DNA from: a virus
Reading direction: 5' to 3' (one strand)
IMG/VR virus record: IMGVR_UViG_3300025759_000250
Span: 1-37,917 of that record
Length of the DNA stretch: 37,917 nt
Of this stretch, positions 30,010 through 37,058 are shown piece by piece; within the stretch, counting starts at the first letter, position 1, and every line of letters starts with the position of its first letter. The notes beneath the pieces were generated by a model. That model made no database searches, had not been told where the DNA came from, and was given only the letters and a program-made list of their open reading frames with translations. The position numbers and the translations under genes were made by a program.

Positions 30010-30627
30010 TTAATATAGCCCGTGCAAATTATGCTCTTCTGTTTTTTGCTTAAATAATTCCATATACTTTTTGGTAGCATCTATCCTCCTATCTAATGAT
30101 TTATCATTCTCTGGTCGCATAAAATGATGCAAAAAATATTCATTAATACCCTCTACTGTTGGTTGATATATATATTTTTCGCCTGTGTATTTATGTTTGC
30201 CCTCCTGTGCTATACCATTTAGTAAATTAAGCATTCTTTTTCCGTGTGTACCGCCATTATCTTCATATGGTTTAGTACCCTTACGGAGCATATCGACTAT
30301 ATAAATTATATTGCCATAGTGGTCATCCTGCAATCCAGCATCTGCTAGATATTCCTCGAACCTATCTCTAGTATTGCCAGTATACTGAAATAAACCTTTA
30401 CCTTTTCGCCTATTGTAAGTACCTACCTCTACCTTTTCAGGAGAAAATGTATCCCAAGATTCTACCTCAATGGTAGACATTAATAATGCATCGAACACAG
30501 GACCAAGACCAATATCCATATGAAATATCTCATTGAATGTTCTCTGGAAGTTCTCATCCCTACTCATATTTCTGCTCGTTCTTTGAGCCAATCCTTGAGT
30601 TGATATGTTTTGTGGTTGATTAAGCAT
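30010..30627 (-). CDS. Lysozyme-like muramidase, virion or lysis enzyme, 205 aa
   Basis: I chose ATG 30627 (MLNQPQNIST), 8 nt inside the portal end; an earlier in-frame ATG would add 45 residues lying wholly within the portal gene. Residues 50-65 (MSTIEVESWDTFSP) followed by KGKGLFQYTGNTRDRFEEYL (75-94) resemble the glutamate-then-GxxQWTGxRR core of phage tail-lysozyme-type muramidases, with Glu54 or Glu56 as candidate acid. The rest is helical (IIYIVDMLRKG, YFLHHFMRPEND). No signal peptide. Its place among head genes hints at a virion-borne wall hydrolase, but it is also the only endolysin candidate here. Confidence 0.6.
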   Translation of the reverse strand: MLNQPQNISTQGLAQRTSRNMSRDENFQRTFNEIFHMDIGLGPVFDALLMSTIEVESWDTFSPEKVEVGTYNRRKGKGLFQYTGNTRDRFEEYLADAGLQDDHYGNIIYIVDMLRKGTKPYEDNGGTHGKRMLNLLNGIAQEGKHKYTGEKYIYQPTVEGINEYFLHHFMRPENDKSLDRRIDATKKYMELFKQKTEEHNLHGLY

Positions 30628-32710
30628 TGATGCCTTGTGTATTGACATTACCCATAGCAGAAGGGTCAGTACCAATCCTACCAATTTGTGCATTCTCTTC
30701 TTGTGTAAGCATGAATTGATATTGTTCGGCATACTTCTTGATTCTATTCGCAAAAGCTTCATCTGTTTGCAATCTTCTAGCTACATCAGGTTGTTGTGAA
30801 TATTGTCCTAAGATATTTAATGCTAAAGAAGCCCCGTTAGGTCTAGCTGGCATCTCAATACCCGCAAATATTTTAGCTAAATCATCAGTAACATTCTTAA
30901 CCATTTCTTGTTGTGCTACTTCCTTAGGCTGTAAAATAGAATCTGCCATAACTGGGTCGATGGAATTAGCTAATACTTCAAGTAGTAAGTCTATATTTAC
31001 CCTACCATTTCTATCTAGTTTAGTAATCTCAATCATTTGACCAAGTTTCTTTTCTTGTATCTCACCCTGTGCGTTCAATACATCATATGATATCATAACA
31101 TCGTACATCTCATTTGGATTACCTTTGTTAAATGTCATATTATCAGGACTACCAGTTACTCTAAAGAATATCTCATCTGGTCCAAATCTTTGGAAACACT
31201 TAAAACACATCTTTAGAACATCTGCACAATGCGTGAGATACTTGTCTACTAAGAATTGTCTTCGTATATTAGATAATGGGTTCTCCATATCTAGCCCACA
31301 CATAGCATCCGCTTGAGTTTCTAGCGTTTCTTCTATCTCTATAGAACCTGTAGGCAATGGTGGTGTCGGACCAAACTCTAAATCACCCTTTCTTCGGTAT
31401 GGAATCATTCTTGCTGGTCCATAATCTGAAGGTGCTTGCCCTACTGGGTGCATTATCGGTGGTAAAGTGGCTAGACTATTCCTGTCTATGCGTGAGTCTC
31501 TTTCTACTTTTACTTGATTTTGTATTCCCCGTAATAGATCAGGAATAGTCGTAGTATCATAAAGTCTTTTACTATCCTCCGAAAGCTTAGTTACAACAAC
31601 TGGGAAGTCCTCGTAACCATTCATGAGCTCAAATTTAGCATATCCTTGTGCTTCTTCATTCCCACTAAATTCTTTGTGGAAGATTGTCTCATATATACCC
31701 TCTGCATTATCTTCTGGGTCTATGAGTCTTTGATAACCATGTACTATTTCTATTAGTTCATTAGCTTCATACACAGTATCCATAATAGAGCTACTTCTTC
31801 TGCCCTCTTGATTGACTTCTATGCTGTCAACATTAACGCCTCTGTATTTATCTATAACATAATGAACAAAATCTTCATCCCAGCCATCAGTAATTATTTT
31901 ATTTTCTAATTCCTGTGCTGTATAATACGTTCTCCAAAAGCAGTATGGTGCTCTTTGTGGGTCTGTAACATACGGAGGGAAGAAGAAATCACCATCTGGT
32001 GCTAGTGTTCTCACCTCTGGAGCATCTACTTGTCTTTTAACAACTGGTAGTTCTGCATAACCTGTCTCTCTCAGTTGCTTTAATGCTTTCTTTGCTCTCT
32101 TCTCATTGATGCCAGCAAATGTAGCACCTAATTGTTGTATTAATAAATCCTCTGATGTCTCATCTAAGAACATCTGTGCTGTCTCTGGAGACATTTGTGC
32201 TATCTGATTGATATCTAATTTTTGTAGAAATGTTCTATCTTCTCTTAACCATCCCACATATGTAATTAATATACCTCTTTCTAGTAAATAATTAGCACCT
32301 AGCTCCATCTCTTTGTTAAATCTTGGAATATATCCCGATGTTACCATCCATTTTAAGAAAGATGATACTGTTTTACCCCGTCCGATATCACCAATGTTGG
32401 TAGGGAATGCTTTGACATTTGCTCTGAGCATAGATGTTATGAACAATGACACGAGTCTAGTTATTCTCTCATCTATGGTATGTGCCTCCATATCTGCTGA
32501 ACCTTCCCAAGGGAATGCATCAGGACCATGTTTTCTATGGTCACGAGATTTACCTGCCCAATGATTTCGTCTATCATCATATGATGTGCGACACAAATCA
32601 AAATAGGTCTCTAACTCTGTTACTGTTTCACTATATGCATACCTTAATGTGTTGATATCGGGCTTGTCACTAAAGTATGTCAAAGACTTTGAAATATTAT
32701 CACTATCCAT
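30620..32710 (-). CDS. Portal protein, podovirus type, 696 aa
   Basis: It follows the TerL module and has portal-like features: an N-terminal region with NHWAGKSRDHRKHGPDAFPW then EGSADMEAHTIDERITRLVS, a PPYVTDPQRAPYCFWRTYYT segment, and the VKVERDSRIDRNSLATLPPI then MHPVGQAP block typical of large phage portals. The C-terminal 150 residues are helical and Gln-rich (barrel and tail). The portal ring is the DNA gate, the TerL docking site and the nucleus for head assembly. Size (about 700 aa) fits P22/podovirus-like portals. Confidence 0.82.
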   Translation of the reverse strand: MDSDNISKSLTYFSDKPDINTLRYAYSETVTELETYFDLCRTSYDDRRNHWAGKSRDHRKHGPDAFPWEGSADMEAHTIDERITRLVSLFITSMLRANVKAFPTNIGDIGRGKTVSSFLKWMVTSGYIPRFNKEMELGANYLLERGILITYVGWLREDRTFLQKLDINQIAQMSPETAQMFLDETSEDLLIQQLGATFAGINEKRAKKALKQLRETGYAELPVVKRQVDAPEVRTLAPDGDFFFPPYVTDPQRAPYCFWRTYYTAQELENKIITDGWDEDFVHYVIDKYRGVNVDSIEVNQEGRRSSSIMDTVYEANELIEIVHGYQRLIDPEDNAEGIYETIFHKEFSGNEEAQGYAKFELMNGYEDFPVVVTKLSEDSKRLYDTTTIPDLLRGIQNQVKVERDSRIDRNSLATLPPIMHPVGQAPSDYGPARMIPYRRKGDLEFGPTPPLPTGSIEIEETLETQADAMCGLDMENPLSNIRRQFLVDKYLTHCADVLKMCFKCFQRFGPDEIFFRVTGSPDNMTFNKGNPNEMYDVMISYDVLNAQGEIQEKKLGQMIEITKLDRNGRVNIDLLLEVLANSIDPVMADSILQPKEVAQQEMVKNVTDDLAKIFAGIEMPARPNGASLALNILGQYSQQPDVARRLQTDEAFANRIKKYAEQYQFMLTQEENAQIGRIGTDPSAMGNVNTQGINA

Positions 32711-32734
32711 TGGCTTTAAATTATATCATATGTA

Positions 32735-33118
32735 TCAAGCTTCCCCTTCGTACAGAGGAGTTTTTATATATTTATAGATTGTTGTATCACCCTCATTGGT
32801 TGCTTCGAGGTAAACCATCTTGCCTAGAAGCCTACCTTTGAGTTGTGGTGGTACTAATACTGCCACCTTAGCAGGTAACTCTCTAATATATACATAAATA
32901 TATCTAGGGTTAGGTGCATTTGCTATAACCTTACCTCTATATCGTATAGGCATCGGACTTAACATATCTAGTAAGTCTTGACCCTGTTCGTTTATCCATG
33001 TGTTTTTGCCTTTTCCAGTAACCATGTCCTCTTCTAAGCCCATAGTCACTTTCTCTTGTGCTGTTTCAAACGAAATCCCTAAGTCTTTCGCTATATCTGT
33101 TAATCTTCTCTTTGCCAT
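32735..33118 (-). CDS. Hypothetical protein with IF2-N-like start, 127 aa
   Basis: Residues 1-30 (RRLTDIAKDLGISFETAQEK) resemble the small three-helix IF2_N/HTH-like module. After a linker comes a beta-rich half (IRYRGKVIANAPNPRYIYVY, then VAVLVPPQLKGRLLGKMVYL). It is TAATG-coupled to TerL and 24 nt before the portal. A packaging accessory or DNA-binding role is possible; not recognised as a family. Confidence 0.5.
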   Translation of the reverse strand: MAKRRLTDIAKDLGISFETAQEKVTMGLEEDMVTGKGKNTWINEQGQDLLDMLSPMPIRYRGKVIANAPNPRYIYVYIRELPAKVAVLVPPQLKGRLLGKMVYLEATNEGDTTIYKYIKTPLYEGEA

Positions 33119-34776
33119 TAGTATCCCCCTTTATTTCTTAATGTTGCTTTTAGTTTATTTTTATCATAGTGATCTGGTCCTTCACCACCATTAGCCATGC
33201 GGAGATAACGAATCAGGTCAAAAAAGTCTTTTAATGCTTCATCGTTTTTACCATTGGAGTTGTAATTGATTAAACTATCTATAAGATTGCCACAATCCTC
33301 GTGGATGTAGCAAAGGGGTTTATTCACATTATCTATTTCCACATTCGGATTGTAGGTAAACCAATCATCTAGTGATGCTATACCTAAGCTTTCCATTCTA
33401 CCATCCGAGGGTACAAAGTTATACCCATAATCGTCAAATGATGTGAATAAGTCATCATTGTTTTCATTCTCCTTAGAGAAATACCTAGAGTCCCCGATTC
33501 TCTCAAATACTTCTATGTTGAGTTCATCCTCTATAGTCTTAAATAAGTCGCAGTATCCCTCTACGTTGTAGCCTAGCTTTTTAGAAGCAGGACCGTATCG
33601 CCATTTGGGATCGCCAAAGATTGCCCACTCTCCATGTGTATTACGGTCAGGGAATTCTCGCCTAATAAAGACCTCACCATTAGCATTAACTCCTGCCCAA
33701 ATGCAAGAGTAGTTTCTTGCTCCAGCGGGGTCAACCACTTGATAACAAGTAAATCGCTCCTTATCAGATATATCTGGAAAAGTTCTTCCGTATTTGTTTG
33801 GTTTTTCCGATAGTACATTAATTTCTGGTGTGAATAAAGGTAGGAGAGATGTCATAGACCTAACAGGTACACCATATGCTCTAACCAATATAGACTCTTC
33901 TGGTTTACCTCTGAGGTCTTTAGCTATTCTATCATACCCTCCAAATGGATTTTCGTCTGTATGTAGATAACATACTGATGCATCCATATTTGGGCTATAT
34001 TGCTCGATAGGAACTGGACGATTGTTAAGGAGTTCTGCCTCCTTAGTCTTTATAGTTTCCGCACCTTTTAGGTATTCTGCTATGAATGGTGTATAACCAT
34101 CAATAGGGGTAAAGCCTATAAGTAGCTTAGAGTCTCTAGTCGCCAATCTGAACCTTAATGTATTTACCAAACTTGCATCTCCTAGATACTCATCTAGCCA
34201 TGCACCTATATTGAGATACTTAGGTTGCTTAAACCCAAACTCGAATCCCTCAAGTATTGTCTGATTGTTAGTATATTGTGTATAAGTCTTGAAGTCTACC
34301 CTTGTCTTAGTATCAGGAAAGATAAAGCTACTGCCAGTAAACCCATTCTGCATACTAAAGTTGATATATCCCTCTATTCCCTTAGTCTTCTTCCTGAACT
34401 CTGTTGGCATCATCTCCCATATAGCAGACTGTTGAACCTTAACAGATGTATCAGCATTCTGACTGAAGCAAACTATATGACCATTTTCCGATTTGGTAAC
34501 AGCCTCCATAACTATCTTAGCACATCCAGTAGTTTTACCACTTCTATTACCACCAAGTGTTAGACACTCATTATATTTAGTTAACCCTTTTCGTATTCTA
34601 TCCCATCCCTCTAGGTCAAAACCATATCTAAGGGGGTCTTGCTGACTGAGCTCTATCTTCTTCTCGTGCAACCTGTGCATATCAGCTAGTAACTTAGGGT
34701 CGTGTTTAGCTAATAATAAGATATCCTCGTCAGAGGGAGTATCCATTAAGGGGTGTTTTGTAAAAGTAATCTCCAT
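33118..34776 (-). CDS. terL: Terminase large subunit
   Basis: 552 aa. The ATPase has Walker A at about residues 75-82 (GGNRSGKT) and Walker B near 187-195 (LNIGAWLDEYLG), followed by a coupling segment (LLIGFTPIDG). The nuclease half has an RNase H-like acidic set: VVDPAG near 350, RIGDSRYF near 430, and a late DFFDLIRYL near 525. It cuts the genome and pumps DNA into the head through the portal. TAATG overlaps join it to the methyltransferase before and the 127-aa gene after. Confidence 0.92.
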   Translation of the reverse strand: MEITFTKHPLMDTPSDEDILLLAKHDPKLLADMHRLHEKKIELSQQDPLRYGFDLEGWDRIRKGLTKYNECLTLGGNRSGKTTGCAKIVMEAVTKSENGHIVCFSQNADTSVKVQQSAIWEMMPTEFRKKTKGIEGYINFSMQNGFTGSSFIFPDTKTRVDFKTYTQYTNNQTILEGFEFGFKQPKYLNIGAWLDEYLGDASLVNTLRFRLATRDSKLLIGFTPIDGYTPFIAEYLKGAETIKTKEAELLNNRPVPIEQYSPNMDASVCYLHTDENPFGGYDRIAKDLRGKPEESILVRAYGVPVRSMTSLLPLFTPEINVLSEKPNKYGRTFPDISDKERFTCYQVVDPAGARNYSCIWAGVNANGEVFIRREFPDRNTHGEWAIFGDPKWRYGPASKKLGYNVEGYCDLFKTIEDELNIEVFERIGDSRYFSKENENNDDLFTSFDDYGYNFVPSDGRMESLGIASLDDWFTYNPNVEIDNVNKPLCYIHEDCGNLIDSLINYNSNGKNDEALKDFFDLIRYLRMANGGEGPDHYDKNKLKATLRNKGGY

Positions 34777-35279
34777 TATATCTCATTACCCCAGCAATCC
34801 CAGCCATCGTGCTTCTCTCTAGCAAATAGCTCTATCATAGGATTGTGAGACATCTCCTTTATTAAAGTTCTAGCTTCCTTAGGCTTCTTACTGTGCTTAG
34901 TCTTCTCTGCCCATAGCACACTTCTGACATTTCTCTTTATAGGTTTGAGGTTTCCCTTTACACCAAATAAACATATCTCATGTTGTCCCCTAAAATAATA
35001 GCCTAGACCAAAGCTTTCTTTTACCCATACGAAGTTAGTTACATACCTAAAGCCCCAAGACTCCATAACATCTAAACCATCCTTGAGAAAGTTGTTAGTA
35101 ACCCACATAAATAACCAACAATTATCATCGGCTATATCAGATACAGGTAGATTAGCTATATCTCCCGTCTTCATAAGACTATAGTGCCTATCAGCACCTC
35201 TCTTTATCTTACCACCACCAGCCTCTAACCAAGGTGGGTCAGCATATATAGTCTTATACTTCTTGTCGGGAAAGTTCAT
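34776..35279 (-). CDS. MT-A70 family N6-adenine DNA methyltransferase
   Basis: 167 aa. DPPW at residues 14-17 (IYADPPW) is the catalytic motif of MT-A70-type N6-adenine methyltransferases. WLFMWVTNNFL, FRYVTNFVWVKESFGLGYYF, GQHEICLFGVKG and the closing MIELFAREKHDGWDCWGNEI are also standard for the family, and the SAM pocket is formed by the IELFAR region. It has no separate target-recognition domain, so specificity is not readable. It sits between the TerS candidate and TerL with ATGA/TAATG couplings, so it is made with the packaging enzymes. Likely roles: protecting phage DNA from restriction or marking packaging sites. Confidence 0.88.
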   Translation of the reverse strand: MNFPDKKYKTIYADPPWLEAGGGKIKRGADRHYSLMKTGDIANLPVSDIADDNCWLFMWVTNNFLKDGLDVMESWGFRYVTNFVWVKESFGLGYYFRGQHEICLFGVKGNLKPIKRNVRSVLWAEKTKHSKKPKEARTLIKEMSHNPMIELFAREKHDGWDCWGNEI

Positions 35280-35509
35280 ATCATGGTTTTCTCATCATCA
35301 TCCTCGATGACTAACTCTATATCCTCCTTGTTCATCTCACTAGATGCCTCTCTAAACAACATCTTGCCTATATAGTATGTAGAATAATCATATTCCAATA
35401 TATCCTCGTCATCTAAGACCACTAATCCAAAATGCTGGAAGTGCTCTGATAGTATAGCCTGTGCTTTGTCAAAAGCCTCTTTCTGGTGTTTATTTAAATT
35501 ATTCGCCAT
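35276..35509 (-). CDS. Hypothetical acidic protein, 77 aa
   Basis: MANNLNKHQKEAFDKAQAIL is helical and the rest is acidic (LDDEDILEYDYSTYYIGKML, ending VIEDDDEKTMI). It overlaps TerS by 11 nt and the methyltransferase by 4 nt (ATGA). It resembles no family I know. Being locked between packaging genes suggests a packaging or methylation partner. Confidence 0.6.
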   Translation of the reverse strand: MANNLNKHQKEAFDKAQAILSEHFQHFGLVVLDDEDILEYDYSTYYIGKMLFREASSEMNKEDIELVIEDDDEKTMI

Positions 35510-36047
35510 CTTCTATTAAGTCTGCATTCTTGATTTGTTTTAATCTCTCTTCTACTGCCTTGATTGTATCCTTGTAATCATCTTGAGTATATACCTTTCT
35601 CTCCTCTGATATATTAGATACCTCACCACGAGCAGTAAGTGCTTCCCTAGATGAGTTAGCCATAGCAATAGATAAATCCTTTAAATCCCTAATACTGGGC
35701 TCGATATCACCACTCTCTACCCTAGTTCTTATATTCTCAACTAGGTCTTCAGATAGAGATGTCATATTAATATAGTTCTTCGCAGATAGCTTACCACCTA
35801 GCTCACGGAACTTATTCTTATAATCAGCATAGTCTACCAACGTATTTACAACAGTATCCCTGTCTAAACCATACTTTCTCACCATAGAGGTCTGTGATAC
35901 ACCAGTAGAAAACAAATATAGTATCTTTGCTACCTTATCTGGATTATAACGTGATAAAGATTTAATCCCCTGTACCTCTTTCTTCAATGCAATATCCTGT
36001 ATCGCAGAGTTGATTTCACTACTTAACTTTTCTTTTCCATTTTCCAA
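35499..36047 (-). CDS. terS: Terminase small subunit candidate (HTH protein), 182 aa
   Basis: First gene of the late operon, two small genes before TerL. Residues about 35-70 (DKVAKILYLFSTGVSQTSMV then RKYGLDRDTVVNTLVDYADY) form a helix-turn-helix of the sort found in small terminase subunits. Residues about 85-150 are helical (oligomer core), and the C-terminal 30 are charged, as TerS tails that bind TerL are. TerS would recognise the packaging site in phage DNA; the GATC-rich region just upstream is a candidate. A transcription regulator is the alternative reading. Confidence 0.6.
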   Translation of the reverse strand: MENGKEKLSSEINSAIQDIALKKEVQGIKSLSRYNPDKVAKILYLFSTGVSQTSMVRKYGLDRDTVVNTLVDYADYKNKFRELGGKLSAKNYINMTSLSEDLVENIRTRVESGDIEPSIRDLKDLSIAMANSSREALTARGEVSNISEERKVYTQDDYKDTIKAVEERLKQIKNADLIEDGE

Positions 36048-36056
36048 TATGGTAAA

Positions 36057-36101
36057 ACCTATACCCTTTATAATTATATGTCAATAATAAAATGTATAGG
36101 T
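36057..36101 (-). promoter_or_regulatory. Inverted repeat around a TATAAT box upstream of terS
   Basis: ACCTATAC (36057-36064) and GTATAGGT (36094-36101) are perfect inverted copies. Between them on the minus strand lie TTGACA (36084-36079) and TATAAT (36078-36073), though adjacent rather than 17 nt apart, so they cannot serve one promoter together. The late promoter and an operator probably lie here. The exact boxes are uncertain. Confidence 0.35.
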
Positions 36102-36239
36102 CTTACTAAATGGGAATATGAGTAACCAAGCCCTATCGGAAGTAAATTTTTTTAGACCCTACTTTATATATTGGCATAATTAAAAAGAAAAAAAAACATC
36201 AACCCCCTCCTCCCGTCTATATATATCGATTTTATTGCG

Positions 36240-36262
36240 TGAGATAAAATCTCATTATCTCA
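36240..36262. promoter_or_regulatory. Three TGAGAT copies, operator-like
   Basis: TGAGAT at 36240-36245, ATCTCA at 36249-36254 and again at 36257-36262 make one inverted pair plus one direct copy at 8-9 bp steps. Such short repeated half-sites between divergent-free promoters often bind a regulator. The surrounding 36048-36402 region has no convincing gene. Confidence 0.35.
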
Positions 36263-36284
36263 TTTAATATAATAAGAATTTATT

Positions 36285-36330
36285 GATCCTGACATGATCC
36301 TGACGTGTGAAAGCGATCCATTTTAAGATC
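36285..36330. promoter_or_regulatory. Cluster of four GATC sites, candidate pac or control site
   Basis: GATC occurs at 36285, 36296, 36315 and 36327. The first two are inside a direct repeat TGATCCTGAC (36284-36293 and 36295-36304). By eye only about ten other GATC exist in the whole window. The cluster lies 240 nt upstream of terS in DNA that encodes nothing else. A methylation-sensitive packaging, replication or promoter site is possible. Confidence 0.45.
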
Positions 36331-36402
36331 AATTATCGGTGCTGATTTTCTCTAGGCTAGCGTTATGCATTTAAGGGTTAGGAAAGGGTAAGATTAAGAC
36401 AT

Positions 36403-36438
36403 AAAAAAAGACCCTTAAAACGGTCTCTAAGGGTCTTT
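36403..36438 (-). terminator. Intrinsic terminator of the 97-aa gene
   Basis: TAAGGGTCTTT (36428-36438) pairs with AAAGACCCTTA (36407-36417) over 11 bp with a 10-nt loop; seven T follow on the minus strand (36409-36403). It ends the transcript of the gene at 36446-36739 before the terS promoter region. Confidence 0.88.
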
Positions 36439-36445
36439 AGTGTGA

Positions 36446-36739
36446 TTAGCTGAGTTTGATATTCAACTCATCTAATGCCGTGTCTATGACGTTGCTAACG
36501 TGTGCGGGTTCGTCTCCATAATGTTTTATGGGTTCGTAACTGTCAGCGGGTCTCTCTAAGTTTGAAGCCTCGACAAAGCGGTCTTTATCAAAGTTTCTAT
36601 TGTCTCTTTTTAGAAAGCTGAGCAATTGTCTCTTTAAATCTTCATTAAAGATTAATTGCCCGTCTTTAGTGTTATAATCGATTAAGTTATCTTTTAAGAT
36701 TTCGCTTAATTCATTATAGTGTTTGCGTGATAGTGACAT
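36446..36739 (-). CDS. Hypothetical protein, 97 aa, monocistronic
   Basis: MSLSRKHYNELSEILKDNLI... continues RQLLSFLKRDNRNFDKDRFV and ends NVIDTALDELNIKLS. The RKHYxxLxxILKxN opening and the DNxNFDxDRFxxA segment occur in small phage/plasmid proteins of unknown role. A good Shine-Dalgarno (AAGGAG, 8 nt from the ATG) and its own terminator show it is a separate, well-translated unit. It may be an early or regulatory gene. No catalytic residues evident. Confidence 0.75.
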   Translation of the reverse strand: MSLSRKHYNELSEILKDNLIDYNTKDGQLIFNEDLKRQLLSFLKRDNRNFDKDRFVEASNLERPADSYEPIKHYGDEPAHVSNVIDTALDELNIKLS

Positions 36740-36771
36740 AATATTTTCTCCTTTTTTTTGATTTATGAATT

Positions 36772-36868
36772 GATTCTAAAATTGCTTAGAATCGGTAAAG
36801 TTTTTTTAGGAGTTATGAGAAAGAACTATAAGTATAATTACACTTCAGTTTCTTTTTTCAAGATTTAA
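36772..36868 (-). promoter_or_regulatory. Leader of the 97-aa gene: hairpin and promoter-like boxes
   Basis: GATTCTAA (36772-36779) and TTAGAATC (36786-36793) form an 8-bp hairpin 33 nt upstream of the ATG. Farther up on the minus strand are TATACT/TATAGT-type -10 boxes around 36826-36836 and a TTGAAA about 19 nt before the first, which gives a weak sigma-70-like promoter. The hairpin could be an operator or an mRNA element. Confidence 0.35.
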
Positions 36869-36953
36869 ATTTAATCGTCATTCTGGAGCTTCGTCAGGGC
36901 TAAGACAAAATTTATCAATTTAAATATATATATAATTATAATGATTCATATTC

Positions 36954-37002
36954 GCCTTATATGACATTAGGCAAGGCGAGGCGATACGATATAAGGCAAG
37001 GC
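36954..37002. repeat. GC-rich repeat patch with 9-bp inverted repeat
   Basis: GCCTTATAT (36954-36962) and ATATAAGGC (36989-36997) are perfect inverted copies, and GGCAAGGC occurs at 36970-36977 and 36995-37002. It is a sharp GC-rich island in AT-rich intergenic DNA, between the VWA gene's terminator and the 97-aa gene's promoter. No coding frame fits. It may form a cruciform or bind a protein. Confidence 0.4.
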
Positions 37003-37004
37003 AA

Positions 37005-37039
37005 TAAAAAAGCCCGTAAATGGTCTTATACGGGCTTTT
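37005..37039 (-). terminator. Intrinsic terminator of the VWA gene
   Basis: TACGGGCTTTT (37029-37039) pairs with AAAAGCCCGTA (37008-37018) over 11 bp with a 10-nt loop; the minus strand then reads a run of six T with A/T after. It lies 20 nt after the VWA stop. Confidence 0.88.
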
Positions 37040-37058
37040 AAATGATATTATGATATGA

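Noticed and set aside
30628-30762. 45-residue N-terminal extension of the lysozyme-like gene with a hydrophobic stretch, seeming like a signal peptide
   Set aside because: It lies entirely within the portal gene in another frame; ATG 30627 gives the 8-nt overlap typical of this operon.
36073-36084. TTGACA and TATAAT as one sigma-70 promoter for terS
   Set aside because: The two hexamers are adjacent, not about 17 nt apart, so they cannot form a single promoter; only a promoter-like region is reported.
36109-36182. 21-aa plus-strand ORF (MSNQALSEV...) in the region upstream of terS
   Set aside because: No ribosome site, no neighbour on that strand, and length expected by chance.
36815-36868. 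17-aa plus-strand ORF with AGGAG before its ATG, possible leader peptide
   Set aside because: Spacing to the ATG is very short, no plus-strand gene follows, and the region is better read as the leader of the minus-strand 97-aa gene.
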